64,000 bases of DNA, from NCBI RefSeq assembly GCF_900105555.1, contig NZ_FNTZ01000001.1, forward strand, positions 2,917,501 to 2,981,500. The letters are read 5' to 3'. A model generated the notes under the pieces. The model was not told the DNA's origin. It was given only the letters and a program-made list of their open reading frames with translations, and made no database searches. Position numbers and translations under genes: made by a program. The DNA is from Pseudomonas coleopterorum (GTDB lineage: Bacteria > Pseudomonadota > Gammaproteobacteria > Pseudomonadales > Pseudomonadaceae). Each line of letters begins with the position of its first letter. Position 1 is the stretch's first letter. Shown one piece after another: positions 46,547 to 56,853 of this stretch.

Positions 46547-47079
46547 GGCCGAGCCTCGTCGAGCAGCGCCTGGTACAACGGCGCCAGTTGCTCGCGCCAA
46601 ACGGTCTGGTCGATGACCCCGACCCACTTGTGGCGAATCACGCCCCTGGCGTCGATAAGGAACGTCTCCGGTGCGCCGTACACACCCAGGTTCAAGCCCA
46701 GGCTGCCGTCCTTGTCGTTGATGTCCAGCGTGTAGGGATTGTGATAATCGGCCAGCCAGCGCCGTGCTGCCACGTTGTCATCCTTGTAGTTGATGCCATA
46801 GATCAGCACGCCCTGCTCGGCCAGCGTGTTGAGCACGGGATGTTCGACGCGGCAGGCCACGCACCACGTCCCCCAGACATTGACCAAGGCCGGCTTGCCC
46901 AGCAGATCGGCTCGAGTCAGCCTTCGTTGGCCCTGAGTGTCAGGCAGGCTGAACTCGGGAAACGGCTTGCCGATCAGGGCCGACGGCAACTGCGCAGGGT
47001 CAAGATAGAGCCCGCGGTAGAGCAGCACGGCCAGCACCAGGAAAGCCCCCAGCGGCACCGCCAACAGCCAACGCTTCAT
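46543..47079 (-). CDS. ccmG: Thiol:disulfide interchange protein CcmG (DsbE)
   Basis: 178 residues: membrane anchor (about 5-22) and a periplasmic thioredoxin domain with VNVWGTWCVACRVEHPVL, active motif WCVAC (C-V-A-C), and the GVYGAPETFLID loop with cis-Pro. It keeps CcmH/apocytochrome reduced. ATGA overlaps occur at both ends. Confidence 0.94.
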   Translation of the reverse strand: MKRWLLAVPLGAFLVLAVLLYRGLYLDPAQLPSALIGKPFPEFSLPDTQGQRRLTRADLLGKPALVNVWGTWCVACRVEHPVLNTLAEQGVLIYGINYKDDNVAARRWLADYHNPYTLDINDKDGSLGLNLGVYGAPETFLIDARGVIRHKWVGVIDQTVWREQLAPLYQALLDEARP

Positions 47080-49061
47080 GCCACGGCCCCTTTGCCCAAT
47101 ACGTCACGCACACGCGCCTTGACCTTGATGCGATAGCGCCGGTCCAGTGCGGCGAGGAAGCCGCCCAGCCCGGTCATCAACCCACCCAGCCAGATCCAGC
47201 GCACGAATGGCTTGACGTGGATCCGCACCGCCCACGCGCCGTTTTCCAGCGGTTCGCCCAGCGCGACATAGAGGTCGCGGGTGAAGCCGGCATCGATGCC
47301 GGCCTCGGTCATCACCGATTGCTGCACGCTGTACAAGCGTTTTTCCGGATGCAGCAGGCTGACTTGCACGCCATTGCGCAGGACTTGAACACTGCCCCGC
47401 TGGGCGCTGAAATTCGGCCCCCGGTAAGGCTCGGCGCCCTGGAAGATGAACTGATAGCCACCCAGATCGACCGCATCGCCCGGCGCCATGCGCAGATCGC
47501 GTTGGGCACTGTTGTGGCTCGACAACACCACGCCCAGGGCACAGACGGCTATGCCCAAGTGAGCCAGCTGCATGCCCCAGTAGCTGCGCGGCAAGCCGGC
47601 AATGCCGCGGGGCAGGCCCTTGTGACGGGTCTTGTCGTGCAGGTCGCGCACGCCGGCCAGCACCACCCAGGCCGCCAGGGCGAACGTGCTCAGCACCGGC
47701 CAGGCGAAATCTCTCAGGCACCAGGCGGCCAGCGGCGCCAGCACGGCGCTGCCGAGCAGTACCGGCACCAGCATGCGACGCAGCCAGGCGGTCGGCGTGT
47801 GTTTCCAGCGCACCAGCACGCCAACGGCCATGGCCAGCATCAGCAACGCCATGAGGGGCACGAACAGCGCATTGAAATACGGTGGACCGACCGACAGCTT
47901 GGCGCCGGTCAGGGCATCCAGCGCCAGCGGGTACAGGGTGCCCAGCAGAATCATCGAAGCGGCCACCACCAGGATCAGGTTGTTACCCAGCAGCAGGGTC
48001 TCCCGCGACCACAGGCCGAAGCCCACGTGGCTCTTGACCACCGGCGCGCGCAGCGCGAACAGCGTCAATGATCCGCCCACCACGAACAGCAGGAAGATCA
48101 GAATGAACACGCCACGGGTCGGATCCGAGGCGAACGCATGCACCGAGGTCAACACGCCCGAGCGCACCAGGAATGTGCCCAGCAGGCTCAGGGAAAACGC
48201 GGCAATGGCCAACAGCACCGTCCAACTCTTGAACACGCCGCGCTTCTCGGTGACCGCCAGGGAATGGATCAGCGCAGTGCCGACCAGCCAGGGCATGAAC
48301 GAGGCATTTTCCACCGGGTCCCAGAACCACCAGCCGCCCCAGCCCAGTTCGTAGTACGCCCACCACGAACCCAGGGTGATGCCAATGCCCAGAAAGCTCC
48401 AGGCCACCATGGTCCAGGGGCGCGACCAACGGGCCCAGGCAGCGTCCAGCTTGCCGCCCAGCAGCGCGGCGATGGCAAAGGCGAAGGCGACCGAAAAACC
48501 CACGTAGCCCATGTACAGCATCGGCGGATGGACGATCAGACCAATGTCCTGCAGCAACGGGTTGAGGTCGCGACCGTTGGCCGGAATCTGCGGCAGCACG
48601 CGGGTAAAGGGGTTGGAGGTGAGAATCAGGAACAACAGGAAGCCGACGCTGATCATGCCCATCACTGCCAGCACCCGCGCCAGCATGACCTGGGGCAACT
48701 GCCGCGAGCGGATCGACACGGCGAAGGTCCAGCCGCCCAGGATCAGCGCCCACAGCAGCAAGGAGCCCTCGTGGGCACCCCATACGGCGCTGAACTTGTA
48801 GTACCAGGGCAATGCGCTGTTGGAGTTTTCGGCCACGTAGCGCACGGAAAAATCGTCGCTCAGAAAGCTTGCGGCCAAGCACGCGAACGCCAGTACCAGG
48901 AAGGTGAACTGGCCCCACGCGGCCGGCCGTGCCAGGCTCATCCACAGTCGATCACCGCGCCATGCGCCCACCAAGGGCACGCTGGCCTGGACCAGGGCCA
49001 GACACAGCGCCAGGATCATCGCCAAGTGGCCCAACTCGGGCACCAGCAGAGCGCCGATCAT
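47076..49061 (-). CDS. ccmF: Heme lyase CcmF
   Basis: 661 residues, about 14 membrane helices, with the tryptophan-rich heme-handling motif [20 protein letters not shown] and flanking conserved His residues ([12 protein letters not shown], and [13 protein letters not shown]). It joins heme to apocytochrome c on the periplasmic side. It overlaps ccmE and ccmG by 4 bp. Confidence 0.96.
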   Translation of the reverse strand: MIGALLVPELGHLAMILALCLALVQASVPLVGAWRGDRLWMSLARPAAWGQFTFLVLAFACLAASFLSDDFSVRYVAENSNSALPWYYKFSAVWGAHEGSLLLWALILGGWTFAVSIRSRQLPQVMLARVLAVMGMISVGFLLFLILTSNPFTRVLPQIPANGRDLNPLLQDIGLIVHPPMLYMGYVGFSVAFAFAIAALLGGKLDAAWARWSRPWTMVAWSFLGIGITLGSWWAYYELGWGGWWFWDPVENASFMPWLVGTALIHSLAVTEKRGVFKSWTVLLAIAAFSLSLLGTFLVRSGVLTSVHAFASDPTRGVFILIFLLFVVGGSLTLFALRAPVVKSHVGFGLWSRETLLLGNNLILVVAASMILLGTLYPLALDALTGAKLSVGPPYFNALFVPLMALLMLAMAVGVLVRWKHTPTAWLRRMLVPVLLGSAVLAPLAAWCLRDFAWPVLSTFALAAWVVLAGVRDLHDKTRHKGLPRGIAGLPRSYWGMQLAHLGIAVCALGVVLSSHNSAQRDLRMAPGDAVDLGGYQFIFQGAEPYRGPNFSAQRGSVQVLRNGVQVSLLHPEKRLYSVQQSVMTEAGIDAGFTRDLYVALGEPLENGAWAVRIHVKPFVRWIWLGGLMTGLGGFLAALDRRYRIKVKARVRDVLGKGAVA

Positions 49062-49501
49062 TGTGAAGCTCCCATTCGGCCGGAATCCTTCAAAGCCTTG
49101 GTGACCTCCGGTGGCATGTATTTTTCATCGTGCTTGGCCAACACCTCGTTTGCTTCCACAACGCCGTCGGCGTTCAAGGTGCCCAGGGCGACGATGCCCT
49201 GCCCTTCGCGAAACAGATCGGGAAGGATCCCGCGGTAGGTGATCGTGACGCTGTGCTGGAAGTCGGTGACCACGAAGCGCACATCCAGCGAGTCGCCGGA
49301 GCGTTGCAGCGAGCCCTTTTCGACCATGCCACCGGCGCGAATGCGCGTGCCCGTCGGCGCCTCGCCATTGGCGATCTGCGTTGGCGTGTAGAACAGGTTG
49401 ATGTTCTGCTGCAATGCGCCAAGGGCCAGTCCGACGGCCAGGGCGACGCCGGCCACCAGGGCGAGGATCAGCGTCAGGCGTTTGCGCCGTTGCGGTTTCA
49501 C
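49058..49501 (-). CDS. ccmE: Heme chaperone CcmE
   Basis: 147 residues from GTG 49501, which overlaps the ccmD stop (GTGA). N-terminal anchor helix, OB-fold ([53 protein letters not shown]) and the covalent heme motif with His in [13 protein letters not shown] (H-x3-Y). It carries heme from CcmABCD to CcmF. The open extension upstream runs through ccmD in another frame and is rejected. Confidence 0.95.
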   Translation of the reverse strand: MKPQRRKRLTLILALVAGVALAVGLALGALQQNINLFYTPTQIANGEAPTGTRIRAGGMVEKGSLQRSGDSLDVRFVVTDFQHSVTITYRGILPDLFREGQGIVALGTLNADGVVEANEVLAKHDEKYMPPEVTKALKDSGRMGASQ

Positions 49502-49674
49502 GGTCGGCCCTCCCGGCGCAGGCGTCGCGCCTCTTGTTGCAGATAGCGTCGCCGGGCCAGCAGCGGCCCGACCACGTTGACGATCAGTACCAGCAGGCAC
49601 AGGCCATAGGCCGACCAGACGTAGACACCATGGCGCCCCATGCTCAGAAACTCGGCGAACGAGGTGAAGCTCAT
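49498..49674 (-). CDS. ccmD: Heme exporter protein CcmD
   Basis: 58 residues: [20 protein letters not shown], one membrane helix ([20 protein letters not shown]) and a basic tail ([18 protein letters not shown]). This is the classic CcmD pattern between ccmC and ccmE. It overlaps both by 4 bp. It releases holo-CcmE from CcmABC. Confidence 0.93.
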   Translation of the reverse strand: MSFTSFAEFLSMGRHGVYVWSAYGLCLLVLIVNVVGPLLARRRYLQQEARRLRREGRP

Positions 49675-50432
49675 GGCCCGACCCTCGGTTTCAGTTCACC
49701 GGCCAGGTATTCCTGAACCCAGCGGCTGCGAGCCTCGCGCCGGAGCACTTCCAGACGCATGCGCAGCAGCAGTACCGCACCGAAGAAACAATAGAAACCC
49801 AGGACCGTGAACAACAGCGGCAGCCACATCTGCGCGGGCATCGCCGGTTTTTCGGTCAGGCTGAAGGTGGCGCCCTGGTGCAGGGTGTTCCACCACTGCA
49901 CCGAGTACTTGATGATCGGAATGTTGACCACGCCGACGATGGCCAGCACTGCGCAGGCCTTGGCCGCGTTTTCGCGATTGCCGATGGCCTGGCCCAGGGC
50001 AATGAGCCCCAGGTAGAGAAACAGCAGGATCAGCATGGACGTCAGGCGCGCATCCCAGACCCACCAACTGCCCCAGGTCGGCTTGCCCCAGATGGCGCCG
50101 GTGGCCAGCGCCAGCACGGTCATCCAGGCGCCCACGGGCGCGGCGCATTGCAGTGCGACGTCGGCAATCTTCATCTTCCAGACCAACCCGACCACACCGG
50201 CCAGGGCCATCATCACGTAGCAGGACTGGGCAAGCATGGCCGCGGGCACGTGGATGTAGATGATGCGAAAGCTGTTGCCCTGCTGATAATCCGGCGGAGC
50301 GAAGGCCAGGCCCCACACCACACCGGCACCGATGAGCAACGCCGCCGCCAGGCCCAGCCAGGGCAGCAAGCGCCCGCTCAGGGCATGGAACGCCTTGGGC
50401 GAGCCGAGCTTGTGAAACCACGTCCAGTTCAT
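49671..50432 (-). CDS. ccmC: Heme transporter subunit CcmC
   Basis: 253 residues from ATG 50432 ([12 protein letters not shown]); ATG 50447 is also in frame. Six helices with the tryptophan-rich [19 protein letters not shown] motif and two conserved His ([22 protein letters not shown]) for heme. It presents heme to CcmE. Overlaps ccmD by 4 bp; 64 bp separate it from ccmB. Confidence 0.94.
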   Translation of the reverse strand: MNWTWFHKLGSPKAFHALSGRLLPWLGLAAALLIGAGVVWGLAFAPPDYQQGNSFRIIYIHVPAAMLAQSCYVMMALAGVVGLVWKMKIADVALQCAAPVGAWMTVLALATGAIWGKPTWGSWWVWDARLTSMLILLFLYLGLIALGQAIGNRENAAKACAVLAIVGVVNIPIIKYSVQWWNTLHQGATFSLTEKPAMPAQMWLPLLFTVLGFYCFFGAVLLLRMRLEVLRREARSRWVQEYLAGELKPRVGP

Positions 50433-50496
50433 CACCTTGTTCTTCATGACCCCGTATTCAAAAGCATGAGCCGGTCGCACACCCGGCCTCGTCCGT

Positions 50497-51165
50497 TCAT
50501 TCGCCGACACTGATCTTGAGCCCGGCCGCGATCGCGAAGGGCGCCAGTGTCACGGCCAGTGCCGTCAGGCTGCCCAGCCACAACAGGTAGCCAGCGGTCG
50601 GCAACTGCTGCAAGGACGCCTGCAGCGCGCCACTGCCCAGAATCAGCACTGGGATGTACAGCGGCAGCGTCAGCAAGGCCAACAGCAGGCCGCCGCGCTT
50701 GAGCCCAACGGTCAGCGCAGCTCCCACCGCGCCCAGCAGGCTGAGCACCGGCGTGCCGAGCAGCAACGAGGCCAGCAGCACCGGCAGGCAGCGTTCAGGC
50801 AAGCCGAGCATCAGGGCCAGCAGCGGTGAAACCAGCACCAGCGCCAGCCCGGAGAACGCCCAGTGCACCAGCACCTTGGCCAGCACCAGCACTGGCAATG
50901 GGTGTTCGGACAGCACCCATTGCTCGAGCGAGCCGTCTTCCAGATCACTGCGAAACAACCCGTCGAGCGACAGCAGCACCGCCAGCAACGCGGCCACCCA
51001 CACCAGGCCTGGGGAAAGACTTTGCAGCAGCTGCATCTGCGGCCCCACGGCCAGCGGGAACAGCGCAACCACGATGGCGAAAAACACCAGAGGATTGGCC
51101 AGCTCTGCGGGTCGCCGACACAGCAGTCGCGCCTCGCGCTTGAGCAACAGGACGAAGACACTCAT
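50497..51165 (-). CDS. ccmB: Heme exporter permease CcmB
   Basis: 222 residues from ATG 51165, six membrane helices ([20 protein letters not shown], and [18 protein letters not shown]). [20 protein letters not shown] is the conserved CcmB cytoplasmic loop. The start overlaps the ccmA stop by 4 bp. With CcmA it forms the ABC part that releases holo-CcmE. Confidence 0.94.
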   Translation of the reverse strand: MSVFVLLLKREARLLCRRPAELANPLVFFAIVVALFPLAVGPQMQLLQSLSPGLVWVAALLAVLLSLDGLFRSDLEDGSLEQWVLSEHPLPVLVLAKVLVHWAFSGLALVLVSPLLALMLGLPERCLPVLLASLLLGTPVLSLLGAVGAALTVGLKRGGLLLALLTLPLYIPVLILGSGALQASLQQLPTAGYLLWLGSLTALAVTLAPFAIAAGLKISVGE

Positions 51166-51794
51166 GCCGCGTTCGCACCCAGTTCCAGTCGCCGGTAGCG
51201 ATTCGGCGTCTGCCCCAGCACATGGTGTGTGGTCAGCACCACCATGCCGCCTCGCTCGCAGTGATCGACCAGGTGCTGCTCGACCTGCTCGACCGCCTGC
51301 GCATCGAGCGCGGTGAAGGGCTCGTCGAGAATCCATAACGGCGGGCCGGGCAGATACAGACGGGCCAACGCCACGCGGCGCTGCTGACCCGCCGAAAGCA
51401 TACGGCACGGCACGTCTTCGAAGCCGCGCAGACCGATGGCGGCCAAAGCCTTCCAGATGTGCTCGCGGCTGGCTGGCGTATGCAGCGCGCAAAGCCAGGC
51501 GAGGTTTTCCTCGGGGCTGAGGGCATCCTTGATACCCGTCGCATGGCCGATCCACAGCAGCTGACCGCCACGCTCGCTGCGCTGCGCGTGCAGCGCCGGG
51601 CTGGCAAAGACGACCTGCCCATCGGCGGGCTGCATCAGCCCGGCCAGCACGCGCAGCAGACTGGTCTTGCCACAGCCGTTGGGTCCGCACACCTGGAGCA
51701 TGTCACCCGCAGCCACCTGGACCTGCAGATGCTCGAACAGCAGGCGCCCATCGCGGTCGCAGGCAAGATCGGTGGCGTACAGGTATGGGGTCAA
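51162..51794 (-). CDS. ccmA: Heme exporter ATPase CcmA
   Basis: 210 residues from TTG 51794, with GAGGCGG 5-10 bases upstream. ABC ATPase: Walker [12 protein letters not shown], signature [14 protein letters not shown], Walker [13 protein letters not shown], switch His in VLTTHH. First gene of the ccm operon. It powers the CcmABCD step. Divergent from fliK. Confidence 0.95.
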   Translation of the reverse strand: MTPYLYATDLACDRDGRLLFEHLQVQVAAGDMLQVCGPNGCGKTSLLRVLAGLMQPADGQVVFASPALHAQRSERGGQLLWIGHATGIKDALSPEENLAWLCALHTPASREHIWKALAAIGLRGFEDVPCRMLSAGQQRRVALARLYLPGPPLWILDEPFTALDAQAVEQVEQHLVDHCERGGMVVLTTHHVLGQTPNRYRRLELGANAA

Positions 51795-51964
51795 GAATCC
51801 GCCTCATCGGGTTCGGTCGCAGGTTACGGCACCGTGCCGCACTCAAGTTTCGCAGGGCAAGGCCGCTATACTCCCATGGCGCTGTGTAGCAGAGCCGGCC
51901 GCCGTGGCCGCGCATTATACATGCGCAGTCTCTGCCCAAGGGCGTAACCGACACAGGTTTCATC

Positions 51965-53530
51965 ATGCCTGACCTGATCAGCAACCTCGCCGCGCTTCCC
52001 ACCGCCAGCGGTGCCGCGCGCGTCAGTGCGTCGAACACCGAGACGGTGAAGATCACCCAGCCCCTGGACAGCCTGCTGGCCCTGGGCGAGACGGTCGATG
52101 CCGAAGTGGTTTCGGTCAAGGCCGGCGCGCAGGATTTCCAGTTGCTGCTACGCCTGAGCCTGGCCGGCGGCGGCGTGGCGACGATCACCGCCAGCAGTCT
52201 GCAGCCGGTGCCGCAAGGCACTGCATTGCTGGTGTCGCACCTGGCCGGGGGCGCAGCACTGGTCACCACCCAGGAGCGCGGCAATGGCGCACCGGTGACC
52301 CTGACACGCATCGACACCCAGGCCCTGCCAGTCGGCACGCTGTTGCAGGGCAAGGTCAGCAGCAGCCAGACGCTGCCTCAGATCGCCGGGCAACCGGCGG
52401 TGTACAAAGCCATGGTGACCCTGCTCAACACTGCCCAGGCCGGCAACATTCTGGCCATCGAGAGCCCTCAGCCGCTGCGCCTGGGCAGTCTGCTCAGCGC
52501 CCAGGTGATGAGTGACCAGAGCCTGAATTTCGTGCCCTTGAGCGGGCGCATGGACCAGTTGGCCGTGGCCCAGCAACTGGGGGCCCAGCAAGCCCGGCAG
52601 GGTTCGCTCGACAGCCTGCTGAGCCTGGTGCAGAACCTGAGCCAAAACCCCGATATGGCGCCGCCGACCCGCGCCGGCCTGGAACGCCTGCTGGCCAGCC
52701 TGCCGGACGTGCAGCAGATGGCCGATCCGAAAACAGTCGCCCAGGCCGTGGTCGCCAGCGGCGCCTTTCTGGAAGCCAATCTGCTCAACGGACAACCGGC
52801 CCCCGATCTCAAGTCGGCGCTGTTGCGCCTGATGGCGCAGATCGCGCCCGGCACGTTGCCCAATCCGGCGGCGCAACCGGCGGTGGCGGCCAATGTCCTC
52901 GCTCAGGTCTTGCCGGGCCGGGTGCGCAATGCCCTGAATGCCTGGGGGCAGGTCAGCGAAAAGACCGTGCCGGTGAGCTTCCCCCTGCCCGCCCGTACTG
53001 CACAGAAAGGCGAAGGCGAAGACGACCTCGAACACCTGTTGCGCCTGGCCGGTGCAGCGGTGGCTCGGCTGCAGAGCCATCAGCTTGCCGGCCTGGAGCA
53101 AACCGGACGCACCCCCGAAGGGGCCACACAGACCACCTGGCAACTTGAGATTCCCATGCGCCACCTGCACGAGTTCATCCCGCTGCAGGTCAAGGTGCAA
53201 CGCGAAGACCCGCCACCGGATCAGCAGCCCCCTGACAAGAACGAGTCCAGGCCGGCCCAGGAGAAGATCTGGCGGCTGGACCTGGCCTTCGATCTGGACA
53301 CCCTGGGCCCGCTTCAGGTGCAGGCGCAATTGGCCCACGGCAGCCTGTCCAGCCAACTGTGGGCGCAGCGTCCGGCTACCGCCCTGCTGATCGAGAACCA
53401 ATTGGACAATTTGCGCCAGCGTCTGCAAGCCACAGGCTTGAACGTGGCTGATCTGCAATGCCATCAGGGCAGCGCACCGCAAGGTGCACGGACGCGACTG
53501 GAGCAACGCTGGGTGGACGAAACCGCATGA
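51965..53530 (+). CDS. fliK: Flagellar hook-length control protein (FliK paralogue)
   Basis: 521 residues, long Gln/Ala-rich N-terminal region and a C-terminal FliK-type domain (IWRLDLAFDLDTLGPLQVQ, then QLAHGSLSSQLWAQRPATAL, ENQLDNLRQRLQATGLNVAD). It is the copy commonly found beside ccmA in pseudomonads and is followed by the flhB-like gene. It controls hook length or a related secretion switch. No close sigma54 or sigma28 site was certain. Confidence 0.85.
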   Translation: MPDLISNLAALPTASGAARVSASNTETVKITQPLDSLLALGETVDAEVVSVKAGAQDFQLLLRLSLAGGGVATITASSLQPVPQGTALLVSHLAGGAALVTTQERGNGAPVTLTRIDTQALPVGTLLQGKVSSSQTLPQIAGQPAVYKAMVTLLNTAQAGNILAIESPQPLRLGSLLSAQVMSDQSLNFVPLSGRMDQLAVAQQLGAQQARQGSLDSLLSLVQNLSQNPDMAPPTRAGLERLLASLPDVQQMADPKTVAQAVVASGAFLEANLLNGQPAPDLKSALLRLMAQIAPGTLPNPAAQPAVAANVLAQVLPGRVRNALNAWGQVSEKTVPVSFPLPARTAQKGEGEDDLEHLLRLAGAAVARLQSHQLAGLEQTGRTPEGATQTTWQLEIPMRHLHEFIPLQVKVQREDPPPDQQPPDKNESRPAQEKIWRLDLAFDLDTLGPLQVQAQLAHGSLSSQLWAQRPATALLIENQLDNLRQRLQATGLNVADLQCHQGSAPQGARTRLEQRWVDETA

Positions 53531-53847
53531 GCGAACGAGCCCCGCGCCAAGCCATCGCCCTGCGCTACGACGGCCAGAAGGCCCCTACCCTTACCGCCAA
53601 GGGCGACGATGAGCTGGCCGAAGCGATCCTGGCGATGGCCCGCGACTATGAAGTGCCGGTCTACGAGAATGCCGAGCTGGTGAAGATGCTGGCACGCATG
53701 GAACTGGGCGACAGCATCCCCCACGAGTTGTATCTGACCATCGCAGAGATCATCGCCTTCGCCTGGCACCTGCAAGGCAAGACCCCCGCAGGGTTCGAGC
53801 TGGCACCCGCGCCCGTGGAACGCGACATCACCCCCAAAGCCCCGTAG
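53527..53847 (+). CDS. FlhB C-terminal-domain-like protein
   Basis: 106 residues, ATGA overlap with fliK. It resembles the cytoplasmic FlhB C-terminal domain without the membrane part (AIALRYDGQKAPTLTAKG, DDELAEAILAMARDYEVPVY, IPHELYLTIAEIIAFAW). The NPTH autocleavage motif is absent. Stand-alone copies partner FliK-type regulators of type III export. Soluble. Confidence 0.88.
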   Translation: MSERAPRQAIALRYDGQKAPTLTAKGDDELAEAILAMARDYEVPVYENAELVKMLARMELGDSIPHELYLTIAEIIAFAWHLQGKTPAGFELAPAPVERDITPKAP

Positions 53848-54033
53848 ATCCTGGGCTGCGGGCCCCACACGGATCGATGACTGGATCCTTTTCGAGGCGT
53901 TCAGCCATGACGCGCTCGCACCCCCGAACGGACGTTCGTGACTACAGCGCCCTATCTATGTATCCCGTTCACCGTCCGCCCGCCGCGAATCATGGCCTGG
54001 CACGAATTTCCGTGCTTGAACAGGAATACCGCC

Positions 54034-56784
54034 ATGACCCAATCATTCATCTCTGCCCAAGGCATCCAGGCCGTCCGCGATTCGCTGGACAATTACCCTC
54101 GGCCCGATCGCGCCGCCGCCGACGCCATAACCGAGTGGGCTGCAAAGCGCGACATGAAGCTGAACCCGGACAGGATCGATGCAGTCACGCTGCACTATCA
54201 GATCAAAGGTCAGCGCTGCATCGCCCGTGTCGTTCAGAAACTCACCATGACACAGGCGCTGCTGTCCAACTGGCAGGGTGAGTCGAACAACAATCTGATC
54301 GGTGCTGCGCTGCATGAGGCGTGGGCGGGGGATCCGCCGCCGTACCCGATCACGCTGGTCGACCACTTGGACGAGCAGAGCCTGTTCGACAATGGCGCGC
54401 CCTATCTGGTGTACAACGGACTCTACCGTCAGTCGTCGCAAGCTGCCTTCGACGCGGACCATCACGTACGTCTTCCTGCCGAAGACTTCCAGCGATTCAT
54501 CTGGCAGTTGGACTTCCGCTATCCCTATGGGCGCATGCTGGAGACGTACTGGAAAGATGGACTGACCCGCTACCGCGATGCGGCAAAGGTCAACTTCATC
54601 GCCGCCTGCAACAAGCAGGTCGCCAACGCAAGCCTGAGCGACGACGGTCGCGTTCTGGCCTGGCAGGTGGCCGGCCTGCAAACGCGCCCGCGTCACGTCC
54701 AGGTCGCCTGCCTGAACATCTATGGCTATGTGGCCACCAACCTGCTTTGCCTGAAAAACACGACCACGGGCCTGACCCTGTTGTACATACCTGGCAACAG
54801 CTCGCCGTTCCATGAGTTCAGCGACGAGTTGACCATGCAGCGTTGGGTGGCCAGACAGTGCAAGCACCCCGATACCCGGCAGGCCCTGGAAACTCACTTC
54901 CCGCCAGGCGACGAGGCCGACACATTGGGTTTCAGCGGCTTGAGCACAGCGTTGACCGGGCTGGGACTGTTCCCGAAAGAGCACCACTTCGACCCTGATC
55001 GCCACCCTGGCTTTGCCACCAGCGGCTTGTGGAAACCCAAGGAGATCGTCAACTACAACGTGAGCAAATACAGCCCTCCCATCGAAGGCGATCTGTTCAA
55101 GGCGATGGCCAGGCAGCAGAAGAAGCGCTGCGAGCAGGACGCTGATTTCATCATCAGTACCGACAATTCGGTGACCAAGGAGAAATGGCGGGGGTACTTC
55201 GACTCGCTCATCAATACGCTGGCGCCGATCGCAATGGTCGTGCCGGAACTGGCGCCGATATTTGCGCTGGGCGGGCTGATCGAACTGGGCCTGGGCCTGG
55301 ACCGCGCAATCAATGCCAAGACGCTGGCGCAGCGTGCAGACGGCGCCGCAGACGCTGCCTGGGGCCTACTCAACGCTGAGCCGCTGGTGCATCTGACAGT
55401 CCCGGAAACGCCTGCTATCTTTCGCATAAAACGGTCCGAGTTCGTACTTCCCAGCCGAGTCAATGGACAGATCGGGTATCCGCTGAGTCCGCTCAACGCT
55501 CCGCACCTGCCGCCTGTCGAACCGGTCCTGGAAACGGCGTTCAGCCTGCCCAACGCCATCCCGCCCTTGGCCGGTGCGCGTGAGGATATTGCAAATGCCA
55601 TCGTCAGGGTACGTACCTACCGGGGTACGCGGGACATTCTGGAATGCGAGATCGATGGAGAGCTGACAGACGTGCACTACGATGTGGAGCACGATGCCTT
55701 CGTCCGCACCTCGGACGTGGACGAGCAGAACCCGCAGTACTATGTAGCGCCCCAGTCAGGCGGCCGGTCTCTGGTAAAGCTGGAAAATCCCGAGCGACCC
55801 GTTACCGATGCACAGCGCATGGAAACGCTGCAGGCACTGGGGGTGGACGTGATACTGCCCATGAGCCTCGCCGAACTGCGTCCGCCAGCCGCCAAACCCA
55901 TCCCGCAGAAAATCTCGTGCATCTGGGTAGGCGACAAAGTCATCAGTCCCTCACTTTTAGCGAATGTGCGGCGCAACGCCGCCCTTCTGAGCGAATCCAG
56001 ATACAAATATCGCCTGTACCTCTCCACGATGTCGCCAAGCATCTATGCTCGCAACGTCGAATATCTGGCCGCACATGCTCCAACGCTTGAAGTCATCCCG
56101 CTCGAATCGCAGCCACTGTACAAGGAGTTCCAGCGAAGCCCCTATTACGCCCAGTACAAAGCGGCCATCAACGGCAATCGCGGTGTGGGTTCCAACTTTG
56201 CGTCGGCATCGGACGTACTGCGCTATCGGGTGCTCTATCACGAAGGGGGGCTGTACATGGATCTGGACGATGCCATCCTGCCGCCGGGAAAAAAAACGCC
56301 ACTGAAGCAAACGTCGGTGCCGATCGATTCGGTGCCCATGCGCACTTCGAACCGAGGCTTGATTGTGGGCTTGCCATTGTCCAATGAAACCTTGGGCATG
56401 AACACTGAATATGGCAACAGCATGATCGGCAGTCATCCGGGCAATCCGACCCTGAACGCGATATCGGACACCATGCGCCAGCGTTTCGAGGCGCAACCGG
56501 ACTTCTACAAGAGCCGTCCGGACTTCTTTCACGACCCTGCAGGGTTTCAACGTTACGCCATTGCCCTGAACCACATAAGCGGGCCAAAAGCACTCACCGA
56601 CACCATCCGTGAGCGGCTGCTGGAGCTGGCTCAGTACCGTGAAGTCTGGAACATGATGGCACTGCCGTTGCGCAATCAGGCCGCGACCATCAATTGGTCC
56701 GAAGTCGAGGAAGCCTACCAGGCGCTGACGCCTCTGAATAAGTTCTCTCAGGTGGGGAGTACTGCGAGCTGGAGATACACTTGA
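54034..56784 (+). CDS. Toxin-like protein: dermonecrotic-toxin-type N-terminus and GT44 glycosyltransferase
   Basis: 916 residues from ATG 54034 (AGGA 9 bases upstream; an open extension to 53938 is less likely). Residues about 1-380 resemble the DUF6543 region of Pseudomonas toxins (LNIYGYVATNLLCL, LLYIPGNSSPFHEF). A hydrophobic pair (LINTLAPIAMVVPELAPIFA, about 393-425) could insert in membranes. Residues 623-916 are TcdA/TcdB-like: IPQKISCIWVGDK, SDVLRYR and GGLYMDLDD, with D743 and D745 as the DxD; the D-x2-R and D-to-DxD distances equal TcdB. W913 near the end may be the catalytic Trp. No signal peptide. Probable UDP-sugar-dependent host-targeting effector (inference). Confidence 0.82.
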   Translation: MTQSFISAQGIQAVRDSLDNYPRPDRAAADAITEWAAKRDMKLNPDRIDAVTLHYQIKGQRCIARVVQKLTMTQALLSNWQGESNNNLIGAALHEAWAGDPPPYPITLVDHLDEQSLFDNGAPYLVYNGLYRQSSQAAFDADHHVRLPAEDFQRFIWQLDFRYPYGRMLETYWKDGLTRYRDAAKVNFIAACNKQVANASLSDDGRVLAWQVAGLQTRPRHVQVACLNIYGYVATNLLCLKNTTTGLTLLYIPGNSSPFHEFSDELTMQRWVARQCKHPDTRQALETHFPPGDEADTLGFSGLSTALTGLGLFPKEHHFDPDRHPGFATSGLWKPKEIVNYNVSKYSPPIEGDLFKAMARQQKKRCEQDADFIISTDNSVTKEKWRGYFDSLINTLAPIAMVVPELAPIFALGGLIELGLGLDRAINAKTLAQRADGAADAAWGLLNAEPLVHLTVPETPAIFRIKRSEFVLPSRVNGQIGYPLSPLNAPHLPPVEPVLETAFSLPNAIPPLAGAREDIANAIVRVRTYRGTRDILECEIDGELTDVHYDVEHDAFVRTSDVDEQNPQYYVAPQSGGRSLVKLENPERPVTDAQRMETLQALGVDVILPMSLAELRPPAAKPIPQKISCIWVGDKVISPSLLANVRRNAALLSESRYKYRLYLSTMSPSIYARNVEYLAAHAPTLEVIPLESQPLYKEFQRSPYYAQYKAAINGNRGVGSNFASASDVLRYRVLYHEGGLYMDLDDAILPPGKKTPLKQTSVPIDSVPMRTSNRGLIVGLPLSNETLGMNTEYGNSMIGSHPGNPTLNAISDTMRQRFEAQPDFYKSRPDFFHDPAGFQRYAIALNHISGPKALTDTIRERLLELAQYREVWNMMALPLRNQAATINWSEVEEAYQALTPLNKFSQVGSTASWRYT

Positions 56785-56853
56785 TGGCCCACTGCCCGAA
56801 TACCTGAATGGCGTCTGCTGTTGAATCCGATGACAGGCTGCACCGTCTCCGTG

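Noticed and set aside
51828..51840. GGCACCGTGCCGC resembling a sigma54 -24/-12 site before fliK
   Set aside because: The GG-to-GC distance is one base short of the required spacing.
53938..54033. 32-residue N-terminal extension of the toxin
   Set aside because: No RBS before 53938; AGGA precedes ATG 54034 at good spacing.
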